Source: Pictodentalium vernedei (Eukaryota; Mollusca; Scaphopoda; Dentaliida; Dentaliidae). Taken from it: a stretch of 64,000 nucleotides of DNA. Location: NCBI GenBank assembly GCA_031216915.1, contig JAUFNR010000074.1, positions 1-64,000 of the forward strand. The letters run 5' to 3'. The translations under genes were made by a program, and so were the position numbers. Shown piece by piece: positions 12,139 to 22,853 of the stretch. The notes beneath the pieces are model-generated. The model searched no databases. It worked only from the letters and a program-made list of their open reading frames with translations, and was not told the DNA's origin. How positions within the stretch are numbered: position 1 is the stretch's first letter; each line of letters begins with the position of its first letter.

Positions 12139-12193
12139 TTACCTATGTGCAGTGAAAGAACAAATAGAGATGATAAAACTGAAAAACGCTCAG
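12139..12193 (+). CDS. SET gene exon C: short linker
   Basis: It is a 55-bp exon between AATTTCAG and GTGAGT. In the phase set by exon B it reads LPMCSERTNRDDKTEKRS and leaves one G, which exon D completes to Gly. It is polar and charged with no domain. Support comes from both splice sites and exact phase fit on each side; the short length keeps confidence moderate. Confidence 0.65.
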
Positions 12194-12325
12194 GTGAGTT
12201 TTTTGATACTGCAATGTTACCAATATGTACAAACAGATAATGCACACTCAGCTGTGTTTGAGTGTACAGGGTAGAAGAAACAAAAGGACTAAATGGCAAG
12301 TATGTGACCTCTGATTGCCCCCCCC

Positions 12326-12358
<33 letters not shown>

Positions 12359-12659
12359 CCACAAAAACAAATGCGAGCACGAAGATCCACGTTGGCTAAC
12401 ACGGGACAAAATTTTAAACAATTCTTTTCGGAACTGCATGGCACAAGCAATTGATGTATGGAGCATTCTTAGAAGGCGTGTGTTCATAATAACCCAAAAA
12501 CTCTCACGAGTCCCGAACATTTATTCACTTTAGTTAATGGAAATAAGCTATTAACATTTTTTTGCTCACAATCCACTGGCCCAATTGATGACATGTTTGG
12601 CATTGAGAACATTTCTGTAACGATGATCTATAGTCTGTCTATATCGAACTCCGTGGGTC

Positions 12660-13085
12660 ACATTGGGGTATCATGGGGTTCCCCAATTCTCCAAATCATT
12701 TCATGTTTAATCTATTGGTTTGATCGTTTACCAGTGGTTCCATTCGAGTTTCTGGATTCATAATTAGGGATGTCATAACTATGGCCCCCAAATTTATCAC
12801 TGTGGGCCATGGGGAAACATTTACAAAATCTTCTTACAAATCACTGCTCAAAATGCCTTCCGGTTTAACATATTTGTGATGACCATTTTACAAGTTTGTT
12901 GAATTTAATCTCCACATATTATATATATTGGAGATCATTCCCCCACCCCAGAGTTTAACAATGGGAGAAATGAGAAAGATTTAAAAATGTTCTCCTACGC
13001 CGCTGCTCCAAATGCTTTCATATTTGACACATAGCATCTTTGAAATGATCCTTTACAAATTTGTTCAAGTCACGCCTCCCCTTGG
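12660..13085 (+). repeat. Degenerate tandem monomers, pearl-like spacing
   Basis: Phrases such as CATGTTTAATC...GATCGTTTACCAG, CATATTTGTGATGACCATTTTACAAGTTTGTT and CATATTTGACAC...GATCCTTTACAAATTTGTTCAAGTC recur about every 155-165 bp. A further match (TGCTGTCATGTTGGAATG, TTCAGGTC) lies after the MITE at 13495. This fits decayed core monomers of a pearl-like element. Confidence 0.45.
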
Positions 13086-13203
13086 TTCAAACGTAGGAGT
13101 GTCATAACCAACCCTCCCACCCCACCCCAACCCCACCCCACAGAACCTGCAAATACCGTGGGAATCATTTTAAAATCGTTCATCCTCCAAACCATAGTAG
13201 TAA

Positions 13204-13475
13204 GAGAGGTCCATGGCATCTTTTCCGAAAATGCTCGAAACCCTTTGTATGGAAATATCAGAGCCCCGAACCTCTAATTTTGGGAGTCCAAATTGCCCAA
13301 TCGTGACGTCACATGACCACGAGGAAACCTATTTACAAGTCTTTTTCGGGTTACCTCGTACAGTATATTTCCATAGCATCGTAGGTAGCTTATAAACTTG
13401 GGCGTTCCGTGGGTCTATTGCACCCTGTGAAAAGGGGTTCGGACATTCCCGGAAAAGATGCCATTGACCGTCTCT
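13204..13475. mobile_element. TIR MITE of about 272 bp
   Basis: The ends are inverted copies over about 40 bp: AGAGAGGTCCATGGCATC, TTTTCCG, AATGCTCGAAACCC on the left and, on the opposite strand, AGAGACGGTCAATGGCATC, TTTTCCG, AATGTCCGAACCCC on the right. The interior has no ORF. No clear target duplication was seen, so the superfamily is undetermined. Confidence 0.75.
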
Positions 13476-14209
13476 TTTTCTAACTACTGCTCCAAATGCT
13501 GTCATGTTGGAATGTTTATAACACATTCAAAATGTTCAGGTCAAGACCCTGCATCATATTTAGATTTGTGCATTTTGTTCACTGTAAAACTTTTAGGAGA
13601 CAGTATTTGTTGTGTTTTGATTTAATATCATTTTCGACGCTTTCCGTCGTTTTACGTTTTGTCACACCTCAAATTAGTCCAGTTATAAATACATCTAAAA
13701 GAGAATTTCGTATTTTGTACTTTGAAAGAGATGATCATGAAACGATTAGCGTACATTTAAATTTCTCTAAAAATTGATTCCAATCCACCACAAGGGTTGG
13801 ACATTTAAAAAAAAATGTTCTGGGGCTAGCAATTAAGGCCTCAGGGCAGAAGTATGTTTTGTATTCACCAAATCCTTTTAAACCTATAGTGCAAATATCA
13901 CTACAAAATTGCAAAAACATGAGGATAAATGGACGCTTTGATACTTGCAGCACCAATTGCCGCATTCAGCATGGAGGATGAAACAGCGTTGGTCATTCTT
14001 TGTTGAACTGCGCCCCATGATTTCCTGTGCAATCAAAATCACACATCTCGTATTATTTATTCTTCATCAAAGGTAACAAATAGTCTACTTCAAGTTTTAT
14101 GTTGTGATAAGACAAGCTGTATATGTAATGATGACGTACCTTATACAGCACAAGTGTATGAAACAACATGTAAACCGCCAGCACAAAAATGTTCTTGTTT
14201 TTGTTTTAG

Positions 14210-15919
14210 GAAGTCCAGTCATACCATGTGTACAACCAACGGGTGTTAAGAAAACAACTTCAAGCTTAGAAATTAGGTGTATACCACCACCACCATCATC
14301 TAAAAAACAAAAACCTCAAAGACCATGCTTTTACTGTGGGAGGTACCAGTCGAAACTTCGAAGACATTTGGAAACCAGACATTCTGAAAGACCAGAAGTT
14401 AGTTCTGCTCTCAAGTTGAAGGGAAATGACCGTTTTCAAGCTTTTGAAAGGTTAAGAAAACAAGGAATACTGGCTGAGAACAAGAAGTTGATAATGCGAG
14501 GTGATTCAAACTCCTCATTTATAAGGGAAAGGCGACAGGGAAATTCCGAACTCAAAATGTGCAGTTACTGCAATGGTTTTTATGGAAAATCGCTTTTTCA
14601 TCGCCATAGACAAATATGTAAAGCGGCAGACAATAACATTGAAAAAGTGGTGTCAGTACCCATTTCTTTAATTTCAGACAAAAATAGTGTAAGCGATGCG
14701 TTCAGAGATGAAATCCTATCACGATTTGTTTCTGATGAAGTTGGACAATTATGCAGAGAAGATCATATGATCTTAATTGTAGGGCAACGACTATACCAGA
14801 AATTGAATAGAAAACAAGAAAAGAAGATTGAAGTGAGGAAATCAACAATGGCCGCTATGAGAAGATTGGGGAATTTAAGTATTTTAGTTAGAAAGCATGC
14901 TCAAACAGATGGAAATACATTAAAAACGGAAGATATTTTAGACAGACGAAATTTTAAATATCTCGAAGAAGCTATCAGAGATATGACATTGGGAGAGAAT
15001 AAGATGAAGGCTGGTTTGAAGCTAGCTCTTGGGTATCTTTTAAAGACATCCAGCAAAGTGATGAAAGGGACTTATCTGATTCAGGATCGGGATGATATGG
15101 CTGACAGGATTGACAAATTCGTAGCTGTGCTTGATCTGCATTGGTTATCTCTGTTTGGTGATGCTGAATGTGCTGTCACAATGGACAGACAAGCCAGGTT
15201 GAGACGCCCAAGTCACCTACCAGCTGAGGAGGACGTTACAAAAATAAGAAATTATGTTTGTGCCGAAATGAAAGGTCTGCTGAGTGACAGTTTCAGAATT
15301 TGGGGTACTTCTGAATATACAAGCCTTCGCAGATTACTTGTTTGTCGACTGACATTATATAATGCACGTAGAGGAGGAGAACCGTCTAGGTTGATGATGC
15401 ATGAATGGAAGGATGCAGATGCTGGTGTTTGGACATCCCATCTACAGACAGGTAAAGTGTTGGAACCAGTAGAGAGAGTACTTGTTGACAAACTGAAACT
15501 TGCATATCAGTCTGGAAAAGGCTTAGGACAAATTGTCCCTATATTAATTCCAAGTGATTGTGTGGATGGGCTGCGAAAGCTTGCAGACGAAGAGACAAGA
15601 AAATTAGCATCTGTGAATCCAAAAAACACTTATCTCTTCGCAAACATTCAAAACTCCGAGGACCATGCAAGTGGGTGGCATGAGGTAACTGCAGTAAGAA
15701 TAGCTGCTGGAGTGGCCAAGAATATCACTGCTACTAATGTGAGGCACAGGGTATCAACAATATACTCAGGCTTGGATCTTCCTGATCGTGATAGAAATGC
15801 ATTTTATACACACATGGGACACTCACCAGATATTAACAAAAATGTTTACCAGTGTCCCATGGCTCTCCAGGAAATAACTAAAGTTGGAGGTTTCCTGGAA
15901 AAAATGGACAACAAATCAG
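14210..15919 (+). CDS. SET gene exon D: zinc fingers and tyrosine-recombinase-like core
   Basis: This is a 570-residue exon with a TTGTTTTAG acceptor, phase 1, and donor GTATGT at 15920. Two metal-binding modules come first: a C2H2-like finger at 14326-14382 (C-x2-C-x9-H-x4-H) and a C2HC-like finger at 14560-14619 (CSYC, HRHRQIC). A helical Lys/Arg-rich segment follows. Next is a tyrosine-recombinase-like domain: box I RRGGEPSRL with catalytic Arg at 15370-15372; box II TNVRHRVST with Arg 15742-15744 and His 15745-15747; MGHS with His 15820-15822; and Tyr 15847-15849 in NVYQ. In XerD-like enzymes box II is HxLRH; the first His is Thr here. The core resembles integrase-like proteins of fish and corals and, more distantly, Cryptons. 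An in-frame extension runs left to 14104, but the acceptor and the phase of exon C place the start at 14210. Confidence 0.85.
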
Positions 15920-17339
15920 GTATGTGGACCTCATATCTTAAACCTAATAGAACATGACACGTGTAATAAATTTTCTCTTCACTAAACATTTACAATTTTT
16001 GTTGTAAAAACATAGCCTGTGGCCCCTCGTAGAAGTCGTTCTAATGAAAGACCACAAACTATGTTTTTGAAGCAAACAAATAGACAAAAAATTAAGAGCG
16101 ATTTTCGTTAGTAGAACTGGAGTGGTTAACGAAATATAAAATATGACTTTTTTAAATGGCCTTTTTTCTGAAAATTCTAAAATTACATAATATAATGATT
16201 CATACAATTTTCATGTCAGAACAGTGCCTTGATTTTTAAAAGTTTTCTGTAGAAAATACAAAAACTCTTTCTTTCGTTTTGGGAGCAGGGTTCCGAAAGA
16301 TGGTAGTGATGGAGCTATTGATATTTCAAGAGAACATATTTGTTGTGATCTGCTTTCAATGGCCTCTTCGCGGTTGGACTTTGCATTAAAGGTGTAAACT
16401 TTAATTTATTTTACTACTCAAGTTATTCAGGACAATCTTTGCAGGGCCGGATTTAGGAATGGGCAGACAGGGCAGACGCCCAGGGCTCCCCACATTTGAG
16501 GGGCCCCCACATTTGGCAATTTGGCAGGGAATTTTGTCATATTGTTCGAAATACTAATTTTCCTGTTGAAATGTTCCAGCATTTTTTAGCTCAGAGTGCC
16601 TTCAGAGACCACCTGAGAGCCTCCAGACCTCGAAATTTTCCTGGAAGAAACCCCCCCCCCCCAGACCCCCTCCCCCAAATCGCTAGTCACTTTGCGACGA
16701 GAGGCCAGATATCTTCGGAATATGGGTGTTATGATAGTAAGAAAAATTGAGCCGCTGACCAAGGCTGCCCAGAGGGGCCCCCACATTTATAATTCCGAAC
16801 CTGCTGCCCGGGGCCCCCACATTTCTAAATACGGCCCTGAATCTTTGATTATGTGTTCCTTTCTGTTATTGTTGCTCCCATCTGAAATAAGATAATTGTT
16901 TATAGATATCTAGGGGGAGGGGCGACCTCACCATCCCAGATATAACTTGTTTCAGTTTTTTTAATACGCACTCCTAACACAGTGGAGCACAAATAAATAA
17001 AAAATTGAAATATTTCGAGAAATTAATTTTGTATTCGCCAATTCCCCTTGTTTATAGACCTAGTTGGTCTCCGTACTTCCAGTAAGGTATTTGATCTATT
17101 ATATCTTGTTTTACAAAGCAACATGTGCTTTTTCAAACAAGATATAATATAACAAATGTTCAAATTATCTCTAATTAACCAAATATCCGTTAAATAAATG
17201 TTCCTGTTAATTGAATAATCTTCACTGGCAAAGTGGCTATTCTTGTGAAAAATAATACTCATTTTTTGTTTAAACGCTGATGATATGTAACGAATGATTA
17301 CTAATGCTACAATAATTTGTTTTAAATGTTTTACTTCAG
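15920..17339 (+). other. Intron D/E of the SET gene
   Basis: It holds the complete hAT-like element at 16442-16839. A possible cryptic exon at about 16289-16391 (acceptor GGGAGCAG, donor AAG/GTGTAA) reads as protein only in a phase that fits neither neighbour, so it is left out of the model. Confidence 0.7.
16442..16839. mobile_element. Non-autonomous hAT-like transposon with 8-bp target duplication
   Basis: The left end is CAGGGCCGGATTTAGGAA. The right end read on the minus strand is CAGGGCCGTATTTAGAAA. The 8 bp AATCTTTG stands on both sides (16434-16441 and 16840-16847). CAGGG-type termini with 8-bp duplications are the hAT signature. The 398-bp interior has no transposase and repeats the GGGGCCCCCACATTT phrase. 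A related, eroded copy is at 25030-25490. Confidence 0.88.
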
Positions 17340-17396
17340 CTGATAAGGAGATAATGGAAGAAACACCTGATACAACATTGACACCTGAGAATAGAG
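17340..17396 (+). CDS. SET gene exon E: phase-1 linker
   Basis: It is 57 bp (19 codons), with acceptor TTACTTCAG and donor GTAAAT. It reads DKEIMEETPDTTLTPENR after a shared first codon. It is acidic and Thr/Pro-rich with no domain. It joins exon D in phase 1 and leaves phase 1. Confidence 0.68.
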
Positions 17397-19011
17397 GTAA
17401 ATAAACCATGCATTATAATGTTACAGCAAGTAACCTGAATAGCAATAAAATTAAATTATGAGCATTCTCGAATATTTTTTTTATTCTTCAGACTGCATGT
17501 TCAAAAAATTGAGCATGCAATCAGATAGATATTATAGTGCCTCTAATTTTAAAAGAAACTGGAGTCAATAAAAAAGTTCCATCCATCCGTCTGTCTTTCT
17601 ATCTATGCTTTAGGATGTGTAATCTATGCCAATCATAGAGTTAATCGATTTCAAAGAAATTTGGTTTATGCAGTGTGTGTGGAGAGTGGATTGTCATTAA
17701 GACACTTGCAGAGTTGGAATTAGTAATTACACCAGCTAATAACTTACTGTGTTGACGATAGCATAAGAAGGACAAGCTGAAGTTACAGCAATTGGAACTC
17801 CGCGCTAAACCCAGAGGTTCACTGGCTGAAACTTTACTTGACCCTCTTATGCCTTGTCACGGGAATTTGCAATTATTAGGTTAGGTGGAATTTCCACTCT
17901 GTGAGTGTTTTAGTGATAATCTATTCTCCGTGTACTTTACATTGCTTTATCAAAACCTAGGCGATGTTCTAACTTGGGATCTTTCCACATATATTTTGCT
18001 TCAATTTGATGGGCTGACAAATAATATTATTGTCGACGCGATGAGTGTCTTTAGAGTCAACTAATTACACTGAAATTTGGATGGATAATATATTGTTTTA
18101 ACCAATACCTTGGCTAATACCCACTAACTTCGATTTTTCTCTAAAGGTGCATCTGAGAAGATTGGGGAGGGATATAAATTCACTTACTTCGTTTGTTAAA
18201 ATAGACTTTTTGTAGAAAATGGAAAAAAGTATGGTTGATTTAAGTATAAGACCAGGCTCCACGCTGCTTATCGTCGTCATCATTTTAAAGACTGTGATGA
18301 GTGAATATTTATATGTTTAAATCCGAAATTGGTCAAAATTACAAATTTTTAAATTAGGTTGTCTTTGAAAAATGTGTATTACAGAATCAGTTCATATAAT
18401 TAAACAGCATCTTAACGTAGACTGTGGGAGCGCGGTGGCTCAGTTGGTAGAGGTGCAGGCTGCAAGCTGAGAGGTCCTCGGTTCGAATCCCACCTGCGGC
18501 AACCGCGTTGTGTCCTTGGGCAAGACACTTCACCCCGATTGCCTACATGGGGGCACGATGACGCTGTATACTGAGGCGTACTGCACGTCGATGGTGCACA
18601 TGTCTTCAACCAATCTAACCCTGCCTGTGCTGCGGTGCAGAGTTCAGAGTTACGATGTTGGAGAGCTGACAGCTGCTCGTCGTTGCTCGGTGGTTCTCTC
18701 CGGGTACTCCGGCTTCCTCCACCCGTAAAACTGTCACGGTCACGATTAGCCATTGTGCATAAGTATGTGACCTTAAACACCAATAAAATAAATAAATAAA
18801 TAACGTAGACTGTGTTTCGTAATACCAATTCATATCAATGTTTATTTGAAATTCTTCGGCTATATCTATCATGTATAACTATATTTGAGCATATGTTAGG
18901 GTGGATGGTAACACTAAGCTCACATGATACAGCTGCCCGCTTGAGATGTGTCAGTACGCTCAGATTGATTTTGGCAGAATGGTCATTTTTTTTTAATCTT
19001 TATTCAAGCAG
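17397..19011 (+). other. Intron E/F of the SET gene
   Basis: It holds the full-length SINE at 18427-18800. Nothing else was recognised. Confidence 0.65.
18427..18800 (+). mobile_element. Full-length tRNA-derived SINE
   Basis: The head is tRNA-like: box A TGGCTCAGTTGG at 18435-18446 and box B GGTTCGAATCC at 18480-18490. The central block has TTGGGCAAGACACTTCACCCC, a motif seen in several metazoan SINEs. The body ends at ACACCAATAAAATAAATAAA, an A/T-rich tail. A perfect 14-bp target duplication (TAACGTAGACTGTG) lies at 18413-18426 and 18801-18814. This copy defines the family found at 194, 8586, 30451, 35283, 40130, 46974 and, more diverged, about 60730-60990. Confidence 0.92.
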
Positions 19012-19065
19012 GTGGACAGAAAGTTACAGAGTCAATTGGAGCCACACCAATGCCCGCAACTCCAG
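19012..19065 (+). CDS. SET gene exon F: phase-1 linker
   Basis: It is 54 bp (18 codons) after TATTCAAGCAG and before GTAAAT. It reads GQKVTESIGATPMPATP after a shared Gly codon. It is a Thr/Pro-rich spacer, phase 1 to phase 1. Confidence 0.65.
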
Positions 19066-20083
19066 GTAAATGAAATATATGCATGCACTACCAAACAGCG
19101 TGTAAATAATTTAAGAATTAACTACACTATCTTTCAATGATTTTTTTGTAAGCTAGAATATAATTTTTAAGAAATATTTCTTGGCGTTTGTTATATAGTG
19201 CGGTTAAAGATATGTGAGAGCATGAAAATACAAGAATGTTTAGTTCTATTTGCACAATTTGTTCAATACGAAAATTAAATATGATTAATTAAACTCGCAT
19301 GTCTAAGAGTTATTCTTATGAAGAGTTGAATGTATGGTGTGACAAGTTTTGACAAGTAAATAAAATGCATATTTTTAAAATCAATATGAACTTTGACAAG
19401 CACCAGAGCATAACCCAATAAATTCGTACATTTCACTTTTACTGTTTTGTAATCCTGAATATGGCCACTATAACTTATTCAGTAATGAATCAGCACCATT
19501 TTCCACATGGGAGCCCCGAGAAATGGAGCAGTGCTTGTTCACTGTGGTCAGCAGCAAGCTGTTTTACTTGTAAAATAGGAGCCGGTAACTAATGCATGGG
19601 TCGCAAGTCCTCTAAACTGGGCAACAGTATATACTTTTTCCTTGTTGTGGCCGTATGCATATGCAAAAAACTGACCACAAACAACAATAAATAAAAAAAA
19701 TACCAATATTTTATATTCCATCATCACCTTTATTGAAAGCTTACCATTTTGTTTCAAAGTTTCTAGACATTATCGTTTTGTAGATAGCGTCATGAGAGTT
19801 AATTTATTTTTACTTTTTGAATCTACCATGCATGGAAATTGTATGATCACCGGCCAACCTTGATTAGTTGTCTATGCATCAACGTACTTTAGAGGTGTCA
19901 GTGGATACGCACATAATAATAATAATAACAGAATAGATATTAGAAACAAAAAATCAGCGCTGAAATAACTCTGGCATTGACCATGACCAATTAACATTAC
20001 AAAATACGATTATATATGCTTGTGTCCAAATAAATATAACTTGCTTTCCTTCAGTTCTAAGCATTTGTTTTTCTATTTTTCAG
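19066..20083 (+). other. Intron F/G of the SET gene
   Basis: AT-rich; I see nothing recognisable apart from a short ATA repeat near 19914-19927. Confidence 0.6.
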
Positions 20084-20122
20084 AGAGTTCTACTGTCTAT
20101 CAGCATAACGAAACTACAAAAG
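20084..20122 (+). CDS. SET gene exon G: 13-codon linker
   Basis: It is 39 bp after CTATTTTTCAG and before GTGTGT. It reads SSTVYQHNETTK between shared codons, phase 1 on both sides. The size is small and the donor less standard, so this is the weakest exon. Skipping it would keep the frame, so it could be alternatively spliced. Confidence 0.55.
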
Positions 20123-21606
20123 GTGTGTATTAATTGTTTCAAACGTTCTAGTCCGTTCGACAGAAGGTGCCACCTCGCACTACCCCCATCCCCCTCCCAC
20201 CCCCAAACCCAACACACACAGATAGAACTAACTGAGACTATATGTTACATGTTTCTGATTGGCCAATGTTAATATTCGATAATTTAGGAAGAACTTTGTT
20301 TATAGGGGTTGAATATGGGCACATCCCTCATAGCTGAAAATGAAAAATTATTAAGGTCTCAATAAAACCACGTTCATCACAAATTATTGAATGTCAGCAA
20401 CCCTAAGGTCAAAAAAAAGGTTTTGGTTCACAGGCAATTTTTAAAATCAATGCGGGCGCGCGGATTTTATTTTTATTTTTATTTCCCACAAACCACATAC
20501 ATGTACCTCACACTGAAAATGTGTATATCAACCAACCGAAATTATAAACCATGTATTACGAAATATAGGGACAATTTGGATTCAGAATATTGCTTCAAAT
20601 TTCGCCTATGCCGCGATTTTCATTGCTCATGGTACACTTACAATCTTAATCCGATTGTACGACAAAGTTGCATAGACCTGCAATGAACATGACGGAAAAT
20701 TAAAACTTAGTTTGTGTAAAATCACGAGTTGTGTTTGCTGTTACCTAAAACGGCAATATATAAAATCAAGCTGTTTTCGACGATCTGTTAGCTGCTCAAA
20801 ATCCCTTTGTGAATGTAATGAGTTCTCTAAGTGATTTTGCTTCTCTCCATGGAATTGTTTCCCAGGACTTCATTCACTATTTACTGGTATTTACGGTTAC
20901 TTTCGGCATCTTGATCACAGCAAACAAACAAACTCAAAACCAATAATTGGCAGATTATACATGCCCGAAGATAACTGGCTTGGGCGTTTGGGCCGGTTTT
21001 GGGATTTCCGATGGGGTGTTGGGGGGGGGGGGGGGGGCGCCGCGTTCTTTTCGGGCTCTGGGTGGGGTATTTGGTCTTGTCGTCGTGTTTGGGGTGGGCC
21101 GGTTGCTTCTTGGGCTTGGCCGGTGCTTTCTTCTTTGGGGGTTTGGCTTGGGCTTCTGCTGTGCTGCACAGACGTTTCTTCAACCACCAGACAACGTGAT
21201 CAGGGTCAAAAGGAATCTTCGATTCCAAGGGACCCGGCGCACCTTCGGCGCGCTAAAATCATTCCCTCCTGATCACAGCACAAGCCAAGTTTAGCTAACC
21301 GTGCATACCTCTGGTGCCCACTTTAGAAAATTCACACACAGGCATTATTTAGCAGAGTCCGCTTACCACCGTAATCGTGCAATGCTTCGATGTCAGAATT
21401 ACAATGGGGAATAAGGTTTATTAAAAGCTGTAATATTTCAATTAATTCTGACAGAAGCTTCTTATGTTTAAATCCTGTCACTGTATGAAGATGTGGAAAG
21501 AATTTCAACTTACAGTACAATGAAATTTTCATCAAAATAGTTTAGACATCAATGTTCTTTCTGCTCCGCAAAGTACAGTTTTGTTCACTTCTTGTTTTAT
21601 TTTCAG
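20123..21606 (+). other. Intron G/H of the SET gene
   Basis: AT-rich, with the GC-rich island at 20940-21265 and a C/CA-rich stretch near 20180-20220. Confidence 0.6.
20881..21255 (-). pseudogene. GC-rich island with Pro/Lys-rich open frame
   Basis: Inside an AT-rich intron, about 320 bp is strikingly GC-rich. On the minus strand a frame opens after a TAG, without a Met, and reads through IPFDPDHVVWWLKKRLCS, then KPPKKKAPAKPKKQPAHPK, and continues through a poly-Pro stretch encoded by the C-run complement. I do not recognise the family. It could be a retroposed or horizontally acquired fragment. The missing start codon and the G run (21019-21037) argue against a live gene. Confidence 0.35.
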
Positions 21607-21717
21607 CCCCTAGGACATATTATCAGTGGAGTACCGAAGACACGACAATCATTCTTGAAAGTTTTAAAGATTACATTTTTGACAACAGTAGCACTGGATC
21701 AAAGGGATGCTTACCAG
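21607..21717 (+). CDS. SET gene exon H: Trp/acidic C-terminal module, part 1
   Basis: It is 111 bp (37 codons) after TTATTTTCAG and before GTAAAA. It reads PRTYYQWSTEDTTIILESF, then KDYIFDNSS and KGCLPG across the junction. The W-(S/T)-x-E-(D/E), F-x-x-(Y/H)-I and later PG elements resemble the C-terminal Myb/SANT-like segment that I recall in related integrase-like proteins of fish and corals. That resemblance is from memory and needs a profile search. Confidence 0.78.
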
Positions 21718-21751
21718 GTAAAACAAATTTTAAATATGTGTGACGGTTTGA

Positions 21752-21835
<84 letters not shown>
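21752..21835 (+). repeat. (GT)n(GA)n microsatellite
   Basis: About 20 bp of GT followed by about 64 bp of GA, starting 34 bp after the exon H donor. The purine-rich tract on the coding strand could influence splicing or be polymorphic. Confidence 0.92.
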
Positions 21836-21837
<2 letters not shown>

Positions 21838-21896
21838 TGGGAGGGTAGTTGTGTGCTTGAGAATGGGTAACTCGAATGGATGAAAGGTTTTAGCGA

Positions 21897-22230
21897 TGTG
21901 GGATTTCAAAATCCCTTGCGACCCGGTTAACTTGATTTTATTTTACTTGGATCACATAGACCTAGCCATGAGGTCCGAAGGGGTGTCAGCGCGGTTACTG
22001 TTTCCTGCAGTATACGTTGGAACTGATAGATTGTCAACAATTAATATGCCTCAACGCCGTTGAGATGGCCAGTCATGATGAATGAAGAGTTTCAGAGCAC
22101 CGAAGGCGCGCAGGGCCGATGTTGGATTTAAAAATCTCTTGCGACCCGATTAACCTTATTTTGTTTTACTTGGATCAAACAGACTAAACTTTCCTATTGC
22201 CTCAAATGAGGTCTGATGGGAGTATCTACG
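21897..22230 (+). repeat. Direct-repeat pair in the last intron
   Basis: GATTTCAAAATCCCTTGCGACC at 21904 and GATTTAAAAATCTCTTGCGACC at 22133 begin two diverged copies. Both continue with GATTAAC-type, TTTTACTTGGATCA and ATGAGGTC(C/T)GA blocks. The copies are about 230 bp apart and the family is unknown. Confidence 0.65.
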
Positions 22231-22853
22231 TGGTTATAGTGGAAACATCACTATTGGATTAAGTTAATGGAAAGAGTAGCTCTCCAGGGATCGAAGACCA
22301 TTTCACACTTGACTGCACATCCTTTGGAAATTAAAACCTCGTCCTTTGTTAGTGCATTCCCCTGTGTAAATGCCAATTTTGTGGCTCATGGCGATGTTGT
22401 CCCCAATCTGATTTGTATCAAGACTCATCTATGTTCCATGGCGAAAGAAAATAATGTGTCTGCATAAACATATTTATGAAGTTTCGAAAGAGAAATACTA
22501 TTTGTTACATTTTCGACTAATTCTCGTGTTTGCGATTTATCTCAATTAGGGCTATTCGTTTCATGCTTGTTTAGCTTGGGGTTCTACGGGGGGTTTAATG
22601 ATTATATGATTATAAATGATTAATGATTTAATGCTTATAAAATGGTTATAAAATCGAGCAGTTATAAAATACCAGTTCCATTGGTAAAATAGGACCCTGT
22701 AACCAACGCCTCCAAAGTGGGCACCGATGTATACAATTTGTTTGTCTTGACTTTTTAGTTATTGTGGTCATATTTAGCCACAGATACAGGAAAACGACTA
22801 TAAACACCAACAAAAAAAAATCATTAAACGGTTCACTTTTTTTTATTTTTCAG

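Larger units (their letters stand above)
12194..14209 (+). other. Intron C/D of the SET gene
   Basis: It starts GTGAGT and ends TTGTTTTAG. It contains a C run of about 26 next to CA repeats (12317-12356), diverged tandem-like monomers of roughly 150-170 bp at about 12660-13080, and a TIR MITE at 13204-13475. Confidence 0.65.
21718..22853 (+). other. Intron H/I of the SET gene
   Basis: It begins with a GT/GA microsatellite just inside the donor (21752-21835), then a direct-repeat pair at about 21897-22000 and 22129-22230. It ends at TTATTTTTCAG. Confidence 0.65.

Noticed and set aside
14104..14209. In-frame extension of the large recombinase ORF to the left
   Set aside because: It begins with GTG, not ATG. 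A strong TTGTTTTAG acceptor at 14209 in matching phase makes the extension intronic.
16289..16391. Extra exon between D and E (VPKDGSDGAIDISREH-like reading)
   Set aside because: The protein-like frame needs phase 2 on the left and leaves phase 0, but exon D ends and exon E begins in phase 1. In the fitting phase it hits a stop before the donor. It could only belong to an alternative transcript.
18427..18500. tRNA gene
   Set aside because: Box A and box B are good, but the sequence continues into a SINE body with an A/T tail and target duplications; there is no proper acceptor stem closure.
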